This document shows positions 9,176 through 17,854 of a stretch of 64,000 nucleotides of DNA, in pieces; the stretch's first letter is position 1; each line of letters begins with the position of its first letter. The notes under the pieces were generated by a model. The model ran no database searches, was not told where the DNA came from, and saw only the letters and a list, made by a program, of their open reading frames with translations. The translations under genes were made by a program, and so were the position numbers. Source of the stretch: Olegusella massiliensis (GTDB taxonomy: Bacteria; Actinomycetota; Coriobacteriia; Coriobacteriales; Atopobiaceae); assembly GCF_900078545.1 (NCBI RefSeq), contig NZ_FLLS01000002.1, forward strand, positions 1,435,404-1,499,403, in the 5' to 3' direction.

Positions 9176-12100
9176 ATGGGCGGCTTGGCGGGCAGCAGAT
9201 GCTGGCAGCTGCTGCAACAAGATAAAAAAGCAGAAGTCAGACTTATGTCTGAGTTGGGATTAGCACCTTTAGCAGCGCGTGTTTTGGCTGCTCGAGGTGT
9301 GAGTGACCCTGTTGAAGCACAAAGATTTTTGACTCCTTCTCTTGAACGTGACTGGTCCGATCCACTGTTGATTCCAGATATGGAAGAAGCGGTGCAGCGC
9401 ATCATGCGCGCCATCTCTGACGGTGAGTCAATCGCGGTTTTTGGTGACTTCGATGTGGATGGTATGTCGGCAGCAAGCGTTTTGGGCTTGGGCTTGCGTG
9501 CGCTTGGAGCACAGGTGCAAGCTTTTATTCCTGATCGCTTTACTGAAGGATATGGTCTTAGCAAAAATGCTTTGTTGCGCGTAGTTGAGGCATGTAAGCC
9601 TCAGTTGGTGGTAACTGTTGATAATGGCATTGCTTCGGCTGAAGAAGTAAAAGCTTTACTTGAGCACAATATTGATGTGGTGATTACCGATCATCACGAG
9701 CCTGCGGATTTGGTGCCAACGGGTGTTCCGGTGGTTGACCCCAAACTATCCGCTGACTGTCCGTCTCGAGATTTGGCGGGAGCAGGTGTTGCGCTCAAGC
9801 TCGTCTGTGAACTGGGTCGCCGATTGGGACAGCCACATTTGTGGCGCTCATTGACCGAGCTTGCCTGTCTGGGTACTGTTTCGGACATGATGGTGCTTCA
9901 GGGAGAAAATCGTGCCCTGGTGGCAGATGGTATTGAATGCATGCATCATTCTACGCGTCCCGGTTTGGCAGCATTGGCACAAATCGCCAAGGTAGACTTA
10001 TCGACGGTTGCTGCTGACGACCTGCCCTTCTCGATTATTCCGCGCCTTAATGCGGCAGGACGAATGGGTTCTACCGACATTGCTTTTAAGCTGCTTTTTA
10101 CCGACGATATTGAAGAAGCGAGTTTGCTTGCGGCTTCGCTGGAGCAGATCAATGAGGTTCGTCGCGAGACAGAATTTGCTATGTCCGAAGCGGCTCTCGC
10201 AGAAGCAGAACGTTGCTGGGATGGTGGCCGTGTTGTAGTAGTTGCAGGCGGAGACTGGCATGAGGGCGTCAAAGGTATTGTGGCCAGCCGTATCGTCAAT
10301 CACTATCACGTGCCAGCCATCGTATTTTCTTTGGTAGATGGCGAAGCACGTGGTTCGGGGCGTTCGGTTGGTACGGTTGATCTTTTTCATGCCGTTGAGC
10401 AGTGTGCTGATTTGACTATTCGTTTTGGTGGCCATGCAGGTGCTGTTGGTGTCACCGTTTCCGAAGACAAAATTGACGCTTTTCGCAAGCGGCTCTCTGC
10501 GGTACTCGCAAAACTTCCCCAGGAGCAATTTGAATATCGTAAAGAGGTCACGGCGCTTGTTGAGCTTTCTGAGCTCAATGTCGAGACGGTTGCCTCGCTT
10601 GAGGCACTGCAACCCTTTGGCCAGGGCAATAAAAAGCCCCTCTTTGCCGTGCGCGGTGTTTCGATGCGCGATCGCAAACGCTCGCGTAATGGCAAACATC
10701 TTTTGTTTATTGCAACAGATGGCTTTAATGAAGTTCCTGCTGTGATGTTTAATGCTCCCGAGTTGGAGCGTGCTGCTTCTACCGAAAGTATTGTTGATCT
10801 CGTATTTGAAACAAAAAATGAGACGTGGCAGGGTCGTACCAAAACCAAGCTGATGGTCAAAGATATTTTGTTTCGCGATCAACCAAGCCGCGGACCTGCG
10901 CCAGGCGAATCTCTCATACTTGAAGGATTTGATCCTCCAACGCCCAATCCTGCAGAGCATCGAGGCGAGTTGGCACAACTTGATTACGATGAGCTGACTG
11001 AGGTATTGGCAGCTGAGCTCATTGGCGAACACCAGCTCCTTCCTGCTCAGCGCGAAGCACTTGCCTGCTTGGCAAAAAAGCAATCGACGCTTGTGGTGAT
11101 GGCTACCGGTCGGGGAAAGTCACTTATCTTTCATGTGCATGCAGCGCGTGAAGCAGTTGCCTATCACAAGGCATCAGTTTTTGTTTATCCTTTGCGTGCT
11201 CTCGTTAACGATCAAGCTCGTCATCTTCAAGATGAGTTTGCACATATTGGTGTTGGTGTTCGCGTGCTTACGGGTGCGACACCCCAAGACAGGCGTGCAA
11301 CAGTTTGGTCGGAATTGGCAGATGGAAGTTGCGATATCGTCTTAACCACACCAGAGTTTTTGGCGATTCATACTGATCGCTTTGCGCAAATAGCGCGTAT
11401 CGGCTTTTTAGTGGTAGATGAGGCGCATCATGTGATGCAGGCCACATCAAATCGTCCCGCGTATGCAAAGTTCCCTGAAATTCGTCATGAATTAGCTCAT
11501 CCTACGGTGCTGGCTGTCACAGCTACTGCTCCACGAGAGGTTGCTTTGCAGATTCAAAATCTGTTAGGCATTAGCAGTGAAAACATCCTTATTGATAATG
11601 CTGTCCGTAAAAATCTCGAGTTGCTTGACTGTCGAGAGAAGCGTGACCGTGAGTTGGCTCTTGCCTCCCTTGTTGCAAAAGGGGAGAAGTGCATTATCTA
11701 TGTCAACTCGCGTGAGGAAAGCGTTTCTTTGGTACGCAAGCTCCGTCATATGACCGGCGAGCTAGCCGATCGCATTGCTTATTACAATGCAGGTCTTGAA
11801 CCGCGTGTTCGCGTCAAGGTTGAGCGGGCGTTTCGTGATGGACGGCTGTGTTGTATTGTCTCTACCAGTGCGTTTGGAGAGGGTGTCAATATTGGCGATG
11901 TGCGCCATGTCGTGCTCTACCAGTTGCCCTTTGGTCGCACTGAGTTCAATCAGATGAGTGGCCGTGTGGGTCGAGATGGACTCCCTGCTTATATTTGGCT
12001 GATGTTTTCTGCTCGAGATGCCTCGGTTAACGAGCGTCTCTTGGCTGCTGCTGCTCCCACGCGCGATGAGCTTAAAATGCTGTGGCGCGCGCTGCGTCTG

Positions 12101-12463
12101 CTGGAGCACACAAGTCACGACGACATTGTCCGTGTAAGTGATGAGGAGCTGGCAGCACAAGCTCGTCTGCAAGATGGGCGCTATGCGCTTGATGCGCAGG
12201 TTTCCGAGGCAGGAATTGCTGTTTTTGCTGAACTTGGTCTACTCCAACTAAGTAGTTACGGGCCCACGCGCGAAATTAAGCTTACAAGCAATCCACCGCG
12301 CATGAATTTGGCTCAGTCAGCCCGTTATGTTGAGGGCATCAGGGCTGCTGAGGACTTTGCAGAATTCCGCGAATGGGTTTTGCGTTGTGCACAAGCAGAG
12401 CTGCTTGATAGTATTAACAAACCAATTGTGCCAGGCTTTGGGCATGTAGTATGTGGTGGGTGA
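9176..12463 (+). CDS. recJ: RecJ exonuclease fused to a RecQ-like DEAH helicase
   Basis: The N-terminal half (about 25-570) is RecJ, a 5'-3' single-strand DNA exonuclease of the DHH family. It has DFDVDG at 91-96, VTVDNG, DHHEP at 172-176, a GSGRS-type DHHA1 segment and an OB-like domain (about 455-570). The C-terminal half (about 605-1000) is a superfamily 2 helicase. It has an unusual Walker A ATGRGKS (643-649), VYPLRALVNDQ, DEAHH (748-752), VTATAP, and a motif VI region reading QMSGRVGRDG. RecQ is the closest family by motif pattern. At 1095 residues it is about twice ordinary RecJ length. One frame runs unbroken across the join, so it is a real fusion and not two genes. It would couple unwinding to 5' resection in repair. 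Confidence 0.93.
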   Translation: MGGLAGSRCWQLLQQDKKAEVRLMSELGLAPLAARVLAARGVSDPVEAQRFLTPSLERDWSDPLLIPDMEEAVQRIMRAISDGESIAVFGDFDVDGMSAASVLGLGLRALGAQVQAFIPDRFTEGYGLSKNALLRVVEACKPQLVVTVDNGIASAEEVKALLEHNIDVVITDHHEPADLVPTGVPVVDPKLSADCPSRDLAGAGVALKLVCELGRRLGQPHLWRSLTELACLGTVSDMMVLQGENRALVADGIECMHHSTRPGLAALAQIAKVDLSTVAADDLPFSIIPRLNAAGRMGSTDIAFKLLFTDDIEEASLLAASLEQINEVRRETEFAMSEAALAEAERCWDGGRVVVVAGGDWHEGVKGIVASRIVNHYHVPAIVFSLVDGEARGSGRSVGTVDLFHAVEQCADLTIRFGGHAGAVGVTVSEDKIDAFRKRLSAVLAKLPQEQFEYRKEVTALVELSELNVETVASLEALQPFGQGNKKPLFAVRGVSMRDRKRSRNGKHLLFIATDGFNEVPAVMFNAPELERAASTESIVDLVFETKNETWQGRTKTKLMVKDILFRDQPSRGPAPGESLILEGFDPPTPNPAEHRGELAQLDYDELTEVLAAELIGEHQLLPAQREALACLAKKQSTLVVMATGRGKSLIFHVHAAREAVAYHKASVFVYPLRALVNDQARHLQDEFAHIGVGVRVLTGATPQDRRATVWSELADGSCDIVLTTPEFLAIHTDRFAQIARIGFLVVDEAHHVMQATSNRPAYAKFPEIRHELAHPTVLAVTATAPREVALQIQNLLGISSENILIDNAVRKNLELLDCREKRDRELALASLVAKGEKCIIYVNSREESVSLVRKLRHMTGELADRIAYYNAGLEPRVRVKVERAFRDGRLCCIVSTSAFGEGVNIGDVRHVVLYQLPFGRTEFNQMSGRVGRDGLPAYIWLMFSARDASVNERLLAAAAPTRDELKMLWRALRLLEHTSHDDIVRVSDEELAAQARLQDGRYALDAQVSEAGIAVFAELGLLQLSSYGPTREIKLTSNPPRMNLAQSARYVEGIRAAEDFAEFREWVLRCAQAELLDSINKPIVPGFGHVVCGG

Positions 12464-12467
12464 GAGT

Positions 12468-14828
12468 ATGGGAACGTTTCTAAAGCAGCAAAATGTTGAG
12501 GGTCGACGAAGTAATTCTGACATACCACAGGCGGACAACTGGCGCGTTTTGCAGGTAACTTGTGCAGATACCCTCGATGACGAAGCCAACAGGAGCGTTG
12601 AAGAGGCATACCGCTTTGCTGCTGAATTCCACCGCGATCAGCGACGTCGTTCGGGCGAGCCCTATATCAACCATCCTGTTGAGGTTGCCTTAATTTTGGC
12701 TCGTGATCTGCGCATGGATGCTGATTCAATCTGTGCGGCTTTGCTTCACGACACCGTTGAAGATACACCTGCAACCCTAGATGACGTGCGCAAACGTTTT
12801 GGTGACAATGTTGCCGAGATTGTCGATGGTGTTACCAAACTAACCTCTATTCACGTGTCTTCGATGGACGAAAAGCAAGCTCTCAACCTTCGCAAGATGT
12901 TCTTGGCAATGTCCAAAGATATTCGCGTTGTTATCGTCAAACTTGCCGACCGCCTACATAATATGCGCACGCTTGCAGCGATTCCACCTGACCGTCAGCA
13001 GTATAAGGCACACGAGACTATGGATGTCTATGCACCTTTAGCAGACCGTCTAGGTATTTCTTCGGTTAAATGGGAGCTCGAAGATCTGGCTTTTTTCTAC
13101 CTTGAGCCTGAGGAATATGCACGTGTGGCTCGTATGGTGCAGGATTCGCGTGCTCAGCGGGAAGAGGATACCAACGCTGCTATCAAGACGCTCGATGATG
13201 AGTTACGCCGTGCAGGTATGTCAGACTATCAAATTTTTGGTCGCCCGAAGCATTTGTGGTCTATTTATCAAAAGATGACGCGCAAAGGCAAGGAATTTTC
13301 TGATATTTATGATCTTATTGCTCTGCGCGTACTGACGCGCACCGTTGCGGATTGCTATTCGGCATTGGGTGCAGTTCACTCTCTTTGGCATCCACTACCT
13401 GGGCGTTTTAAGGACTATATTGCAACGCCCAAGCCCAACGGTTATCAGTCTCTCCACACGACGGTAGTCGGCCTTGATGCGCGCCCTATTGAAATTCAGA
13501 TTCGTACCTATCAGATGCATGAGCAGGCCGAATACGGTATTGCGGCGCATTGGCTCTACAAGCGCTCTGGCAATTCTCAAGGTAGATTTGATTCATCTGA
13601 CCGCGATATTGACTCGCAAATTAATTGGATTCGCAAGACGCTTGACTGGGCTGTCGAAGACGAAATCGGCGATCCACATGAGTTTTTGAACAATCTGCGT
13701 GTCGATCTTTTTGAGGACGAGATCTTTGTCTTTACGCCTAAAAGCGCAGTTATGAGTCTGAGGCGCGATTCAACGCCGCTTGACTTTGCCTATCAGGTAC
13801 ATACCGAGGTTGGCAATCACTGTGTTGGCGCCAAGGTCAACGGCTCAGTTGTGCCTCTGACCACCAAGCTGCAGAGTGGCGATCGCGTTGAAATTTTGAC
13901 TAACAAAAACTCCAAGCCGAGTCGCGACTGGATGAATATTGTGGCGACGCCTTCTGCGCGAGCCAAGATTCGTAAGTACTTTTCGACCCTCTCAAAAACA
14001 GATGATGCCGAGCGTGGTCGTGCTGATTTAGCTCGCGAGCTGCGCAAGCGTGGTTATGGTATTGCAACTAAGCGCACGACGAAGGCGCTTGAAGAAGTTT
14101 GTGGCATGCATGACTATCACGATGTCGACATGATGTTTGCAGCTATTGGCACAGGTAAAGTTTCACTGCGCTCTGTTGCCAACCATGTCCAAGAAGTGCT
14201 TGAGCGTGATACGCCCGAAAAGCAAGCAGAGGCAGCCGCTACCGCTCAGGCAAAGCGAGAGCGTGAAAAAGCTTTTTCCGACGATATTCCTTTTGCTAAA
14301 GCAAAACTCATGCGCAAGCGTGCACAATCTGACCGTAAGCGTCGTCATAACTGCGGTGTTGTGGTTAAAGGCGATCCAGATTTGCTTGTCCATTTGGCAC
14401 ATTGCTGCAATCCTGTTGCAGGCGACGATATTGTGGGCTTTATTACTCGTGGTCGTGGCGTTTCGGTACACCGTGCGGGTTGTCCCAATGTGAAGGGGCT
14501 CATGAACCACCCTGAGCGCATGATTGATGTGGAGTGGGATACCTCAGGAGCTACAGAGTTCCAAGTAGAAATTGTTGTTGAGGCTTCCGATCGCATGGGC
14601 CTGCTTAAGGATGTCACCATTGTTTTGGGTGATACGGGGGCAAATATTCTTTCTGCAGCAACACAGATTTCCTCGCAAGGTGTGGCGAGGCTTCGCTTCC
14701 TTTTGGCAATATCCGATGCGTCTTTGCTTGATACGGTGCTCGCTCATGTGAGTCGTGTGCCATCGGTATTTGACTGCCGGCGTATCATGCCGGGTGAAGG
14801 CGCTAACCAGATGAAGAAAAGGGCATAA
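12468..14828 (+). CDS. rel: Bifunctional (p)ppGpp synthetase/hydrolase
   Basis: Long RSH enzyme that makes and degrades the stringent-response alarmone (p)ppGpp. Domains in order: HD hydrolase (about 45-200) with the intact HDxxED motif H94-D95 and E98-D99; synthetase (about 240-370) with the RFKD motif at 313-316; TGS (about 405-465) starting VFTPKSAV; a zinc-finger-like region around HCCNPV; and a C-terminal ACT domain (about 695-775). The RxKD form, rather than ExDD, is the hallmark of bifunctional Rel/SpoT proteins. ATG 12468 comes four bases after the recJ stop; an upstream in-frame GTG at 12453 overlaps recJ and is less likely. The MBL gene follows two bases after its stop. Confidence 0.96.
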   Translation: MGTFLKQQNVEGRRSNSDIPQADNWRVLQVTCADTLDDEANRSVEEAYRFAAEFHRDQRRRSGEPYINHPVEVALILARDLRMDADSICAALLHDTVEDTPATLDDVRKRFGDNVAEIVDGVTKLTSIHVSSMDEKQALNLRKMFLAMSKDIRVVIVKLADRLHNMRTLAAIPPDRQQYKAHETMDVYAPLADRLGISSVKWELEDLAFFYLEPEEYARVARMVQDSRAQREEDTNAAIKTLDDELRRAGMSDYQIFGRPKHLWSIYQKMTRKGKEFSDIYDLIALRVLTRTVADCYSALGAVHSLWHPLPGRFKDYIATPKPNGYQSLHTTVVGLDARPIEIQIRTYQMHEQAEYGIAAHWLYKRSGNSQGRFDSSDRDIDSQINWIRKTLDWAVEDEIGDPHEFLNNLRVDLFEDEIFVFTPKSAVMSLRRDSTPLDFAYQVHTEVGNHCVGAKVNGSVVPLTTKLQSGDRVEILTNKNSKPSRDWMNIVATPSARAKIRKYFSTLSKTDDAERGRADLARELRKRGYGIATKRTTKALEEVCGMHDYHDVDMMFAAIGTGKVSLRSVANHVQEVLERDTPEKQAEAAATAQAKREREKAFSDDIPFAKAKLMRKRAQSDRKRRHNCGVVVKGDPDLLVHLAHCCNPVAGDDIVGFITRGRGVSVHRAGCPNVKGLMNHPERMIDVEWDTSGATEFQVEIVVEASDRMGLLKDVTIVLGDTGANILSAATQISSQGVARLRFLLAISDASLLDTVLAHVSRVPSVFDCRRIMPGEGANQMKKRA

Positions 14829-14830
14829 CT

Positions 14831-15610
14831 ATGTCTGAAGAAGAAAAGAAACGCGAAAGTTGTTGCGATGGTCATCATGAGGATGGTCACTGTTGTGGCG
14901 GTCATAGCCATGAGGACAGCTGCTGTTGCGGGCATCATCACCCTGCACCCAGTGATGGGGAAGATCAGGTTCGCATGTTTGTGGTGGGTCAGCTGCAGAC
15001 CAACTGCTATGCCTATATCTCACAAGGGGAGTGCCTTATTGTGGATCCTGGCGCATCAGGCGTAGGCATTGCCAAGCACTTAGAAGATGTACATATCAAA
15101 AATATTGTTGCGACCCATGGTCATGGTGATCATGTGGGCGGGGTCTTATCTCTTCAGCGTGTAACTGGTGCACGTTTCATGATGCACGAAGCTGATGTTG
15201 AACTTGCTTCACACGCAGGTGAGGAAAGTGAGCTAGGCCGTACATACGACAACAACGCTCCTGCTCCCAATCGGCTTTTGCATGAAGGGGATGTTATTGA
15301 GCTGGGCACAGCAAGCTTTCGTGTGATTGAAGCTCCAGGTCACACTCCTGGTGGCATTGTTTTGCTTGGTGAAGGTACAGCGCTTGGACTTGCATTTGTG
15401 GGTGATACCCTCTTTAAGGGCTCTTGCGGAAGGACCGACCTTGCAGGTGGTAATCGTGAGATTTTGATGCAAACCCTGGCACGTCTCAAAAAGCTTGTGC
15501 CCGCACACACAACCCTTTTGTGTGGACATGGGGACATGACAACGATGGAAGACGAACTTGCAAACAATCCTTGGTTGCAAGATACCGAGGTAAGCGACGG
15601 TATTCAGTAG
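14831..15610 (+). CDS. MBL-fold hydrolase with Cys/His-rich N-terminal tail
   Basis: A metallo-beta-lactamase fold hydrolase of the glyoxalase II-like group. The core (about 50-250) has NCYAY, VDPGA, the metal motif THGHGDH, APGHTPG, VGDTLF and LCGHG. The N-terminal 40 residues are unusual: three short clusters combine Cys-Cys pairs with Gly-His-His or His-x-His, ten Cys or more in total, with acidic spacers. This tail looks like a metal store or metal-delivery arm for the di-metal site, which is my inference. Substrate is unknown; hydroxyacylglutathione is unlikely unless the host makes a suitable thiol. The start is 2 bases from the rel stop, so it is translationally coupled to rel. Confidence 0.88.
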   Translation: MSEEEKKRESCCDGHHEDGHCCGGHSHEDSCCCGHHHPAPSDGEDQVRMFVVGQLQTNCYAYISQGECLIVDPGASGVGIAKHLEDVHIKNIVATHGHGDHVGGVLSLQRVTGARFMMHEADVELASHAGEESELGRTYDNNAPAPNRLLHEGDVIELGTASFRVIEAPGHTPGGIVLLGEGTALGLAFVGDTLFKGSCGRTDLAGGNREILMQTLARLKKLVPAHTTLLCGHGDMTTMEDELANNPWLQDTEVSDGIQ

Positions 15611-15732
15611 GCAGAAATGCGTAGCTTTGCTTATCTGATGTATGGTCTGGAGGCTTTCAACCAGTCCTAAGCAAAAAATTGTTTTATGAGACAAGCAAAA
15701 CGCTTAGTTTCTGATATAGTGTTTCCTGCTTT

Positions 15733-15819
<87 letters not shown>

Positions 15820-15830
15820 TAGAACGGACG

Positions 15831-15862
15831 ACGAGCAGACTTGAGGGTCTGCTCGTTTTTTT
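15831..15862 (+). terminator. Rho-independent terminator after tRNA-Leu
   Basis: Stem ACGAGCAGAC with GTCTGCTCGT around a 6-base loop, followed by a run of T. It ends the tRNA-Leu transcript. Confidence 0.92.
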
Positions 15863-15928
15863 GTGTTGCCATCTTGAATGGATACTTTTTCTCTGCGCGC
15901 CCACAACTTTGCCTGCCACAATTTTGCT

Positions 15929-16040
15929 AGATGGTTCATTTGTCGAACTGCGTACCGAAAGATGGTTCGTTTCTCGAATTAGGGGAAAATGTGACCTGCG
16001 GTTTTATGCGTGCCGACTTCGAACCTCGAACCAGCTGTGA
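15929..16040. repeat. Dispersed repeat A, copy 1
   Basis: About 112 bases that recur, with scattered substitutions, at 28850-28960 in the same orientation. The unit begins AGATGGTTC, repeats GATGGTTCGTTT about 33 bases on, has a shared GACCTGCG and GCCGACTTCGAA core, and ends with CGAACCA(G/T)CTGTG. The ends are partly inverted to each other, so it can fold back. Non-coding, possibly a miniature mobile or REP-like element. Confidence 0.75.
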
Positions 16041-16180
16041 TTTCCGCGCTCGAAACTTGAACCAGCTGTGATGCGCGTATTAGGCGATAGCTCGTATGTT
16101 AGTTTAAACATGTCCGTAGAAAACCACGTCACGGAAAGCCTCTGCAAAGTAGCAGTAGGCTAGGAAAACGCGTGTTCTTC

Positions 16181-16209
16181 TTGTGTGCTATAAAAAGCTG
16201 AGCTATAGT
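16181..16209 (+). promoter_or_regulatory. Likely promoter of infC-rpmI-rplT
   Basis: TTGTGT (16181-16186), a 17-base spacer, and TATAGT (16204-16209). Transcription would start near 16216, leaving a leader of about 185 bases that ends in the attenuator below. Confidence 0.55.
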
Positions 16210-16336
16210 ACTAAAGGTTACAAACGCAAAGCGGGATTTCCTGCGGGATATCCCCACCTGAGTGGCGCGAGAGCTGCTGCCGGGTCAGACGAAAAACATG
16301 CCAGCCATGTTGTTCTGCTAGGCGTAGCGGAAACGT

Positions 16337-16366
16337 CTCCCGGATGCTTTGCGACGGGAGTTTTTT
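16337..16366 (+). terminator. Leader attenuator upstream of infC
   Basis: CTCCCG and CGGGAG form a stem around a 12-base loop, followed by six T, only about 36 bases before the infC start. A terminator inside a leader suggests premature-termination control. Autogenous control of this operon by ribosomal protein L20 is known in Firmicutes; whether this leader binds L20 is inference. Confidence 0.75.
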
Positions 16367-16401
16367 GTTGGAGGGGAAAGTGACCCTCCTAAGAAGGGAA
16401 G

Positions 16402-16974
16402 GTGGAGACGCTGGCAAAGAAGGACGACCTTCGGGTCAACGGCGAAATCACGTCTCGTAGCTGCCGACTCATCGGAGTTGACGGTGCGCAGCTTGGTCTG
16501 TTTGATGTGAGAGATGCTACGCGTATTGCGCGTGAGCAACACCTCGACCTTGTGGAGATTGCACCTGGTGCAGAACCTCCTGTTTGTCGAGTAATGGACT
16601 ACAGCAAGTATAAGTACGAGCAGGACCGCAAGGCCAAGGCTGCACGCAAGAAGCAGGTCAAGGTCGAAGTCAAGGAAATGAAGTTCCGCCCCAAAATCGA
16701 CGTGGGTGACTTTGAGACCAAAAAGAAGCACGTCATTCGCTTCCTTAAGTCTGGAGCTCGCGTAAAGATTACCATCATGTTCCGTGGCCGCGAGATGGCT
16801 CATCCGGAGCAGGGCCTGCGTGTTCTCGAGCGTCTTGCAGAGGATCTCAAGTCCGTAGCAACGGTCGACCAGCAGCCCAAGATGGAGGGCCGCAACATGC
16901 ATATGCTCGTTTCGCCGATTAAGGGTGCATTTGATGCGAAGCCCGATGAGGCAGAGCTAGAAGAGAAGGAGTAA
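16402..16974 (+). CDS. infC: Translation initiation factor IF-3
   Basis: IF-3 binds the 30S subunit, prevents premature joining of 50S and checks start-codon pairing. The 190-residue protein has the N-domain opening RVNGEI, then [19 protein letters not shown] and [16 protein letters not shown]. The C-domain follows with [18 protein letters not shown] and [13 protein letters not shown]. The start is uncertain. GTG 16402 is the first in-frame codon with an AAGAAGG site ahead. A non-standard start a few codons later, as in E. coli infC, cannot be excluded. Five bases separate its stop from rpmI. The C-terminus ends in an acidic tail. Confidence 0.95.
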   Translation: METLAKKDDLRVNGEITSRSCRLIGVDGAQLGLFDVRDATRIAREQHLDLVEIAPGAEPPVCRVMDYSKYKYEQDRKAKAARKKQVKVEVKEMKFRPKIDVGDFETKKKHVIRFLKSGARVKITIMFRGREMAHPEQGLRVLERLAEDLKSVATVDQQPKMEGRNMHMLVSPIKGAFDAKPDEAELEEKE

Positions 16975-16978
16975 CAAC

Positions 16979-17173
16979 ATGCCCAAGATGAAGACGCACA
17001 AGGGGTCGGCAAAGCGTTTCCGCCGCACCGGCACTGGCAAAATTATGCGCGCAAAGGCTTTCAAGAGCCACATCCTGACCAAGAAATCTCAGAAACGTAT
17101 CCGCGGCTTCCGTAAAGAAGCAGTGCTTTCTGCTGCTGACGCTCAGGTTGTTTCCCAGCGTATGGGCAAGTAA
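16979..17173 (+). CDS. rpmI: 50S ribosomal protein L35
   Basis: L35 is a small basic protein of the large ribosomal subunit. The 64-residue product begins [14 protein letters not shown] and has [12 protein letters not shown] and [12 protein letters not shown], characteristic of the family. Full length. It sits in the conserved infC-rpmI-rplT order, with AAGGAG overlapping the infC stop region as ribosome site. Confidence 0.98.
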   Translation: MPKMKTHKGSAKRFRRTGTGKIMRAKAFKSHILTKKSQKRIRGFRKEAVLSAADAQVVSQRMGK

Positions 17174-17229
17174 GCGCAACCGCGTATAAACGATAGCGAC
17201 TATTTTGTCGCAGCTAGGAGTTGATTAAT

Positions 17230-17595
17230 ATGGCACGTGTCAAGCGCGCGGTTGCAGGCCGCAAGAAGCGTCAGACGCTCGTCGAGCGCAGTAAGGGTTA
17301 CTACGGTGTTGGTTCTCGTACCTTCCGTGGTATGAAAGAGCAGGTTCAGCACTCTGGTCAATATGCATACCGCGATCGCCGCAACAAGAAGCGTGACATC
17401 CGTGGTTTGTGGATTCAGCGCATCAATGCTGCTGCCCGTCTGAATGATCTTTCCTACAGCAAGTTCATGCATGGTCTGAAGCTTGCTGGCGTCGAGCTGG
17501 ACCGCAAGGTTCTTGCTCAGGTTGCCTATGAGGACGAGGCTGCTTTTGCTTCTCTCGCCGAGGTCGCCAAGAAGGCACTCGCTGACGCTGAGTAG
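17230..17595 (+). CDS. rplT: 50S ribosomal protein L20
   Basis: L20 binds 23S rRNA early in large-subunit assembly and in several bacteria represses its own operon. The protein begins [15 protein letters not shown] and contains [30 protein letters not shown] and [11 protein letters not shown] chose ATG 17230 because AGGAG (17216-17220) lies nine bases ahead and it gives the conserved N-terminus; TTG 17221 adds three non-family residues. It is the last gene of the operon, with a strong terminator after it. The AT-rich CRISPR-Cas locus starts about 180 bases beyond. Confidence 0.98.
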   Translation: MARVKRAVAGRKKRQTLVERSKGYYGVGSRTFRGMKEQVQHSGQYAYRDRRNKKRDIRGLWIQRINAAARLNDLSYSKFMHGLKLAGVELDRKVLAQVAYEDEAAFASLAEVAKKALADAE

Positions 17596-17641
17596 CAGAT
17601 TCTGCACAAGTAGTTTTTCTTCACATATATTTTTATATTTG

Positions 17642-17674
17642 CCCTAGGCTGCTTTGTTGGCCTAGGGTTTTTTT
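17642..17674 (+). terminator. Rho-independent terminator after rplT
   Basis: CCCTAGGC and GCCTAGGG form an 8-bp stem around a 10-base loop, followed by seven T. It insulates the ribosomal operon from the cas genes. Confidence 0.93.
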
Positions 17675-17781
17675 AAAATCCATTGAAAATTAGACAGGTA
17701 TTTATCACTAGATTTAACTCTCCCTAGTGGGCTAGTTAACTTGAATGCCTGGTGCACTATTATTGTTACATATTGAATAGA

Positions 17782-17833
17782 ATTACAACGGTTGTATTTG
17801 ATAAAAGAGTTAGATTGTATATACAGTTGTAAT
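17782..17833 (+). promoter_or_regulatory. Likely cas operon promoter flanked by inverted repeats
   Basis: A possible promoter is TTGATA (17798-17803), a 16-base spacer and TATACA (17820-17825). It is enclosed by ATTACAAC (17782-17789) and its exact reverse complement GTTGTAAT (17826-17833), with a further GTTGTA at 17791-17796. The arrangement suggests an operator for a dimeric regulator. No regulator gene is adjacent. Confidence 0.5.
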
Positions 17834-17854
17834 CCGAGATGAGGAATGGCTGCA

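Larger units (their letters stand above)
15863..16401. other. Gene-free stretch: dispersed repeat, then infC promoter and leader
   Basis: No credible coding frame. It holds dispersed repeat copy A1 (15929-16040). Then comes a second, looser run with CTCGAAACTTG and AACCAGCTG elements (to about 16075). The infC promoter (16181-16209) and a roughly 190-base leader ending in an attenuator (16337-16366) complete it. Confidence 0.7.

Noticed and set aside
9176-12463. Two separate genes, recJ and a helicase, joined by a sequencing error
   Set aside because: One uninterrupted frame covers both halves with a sensible linker (about 570-605), and there is no start with a ribosome site at the junction.
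16183-16383. A 66-codon frame in the infC leader that could be a leader peptide
   Set aside because: No ribosome site, and it runs straight through the attenuator stem. A leader peptide would usually end before it.
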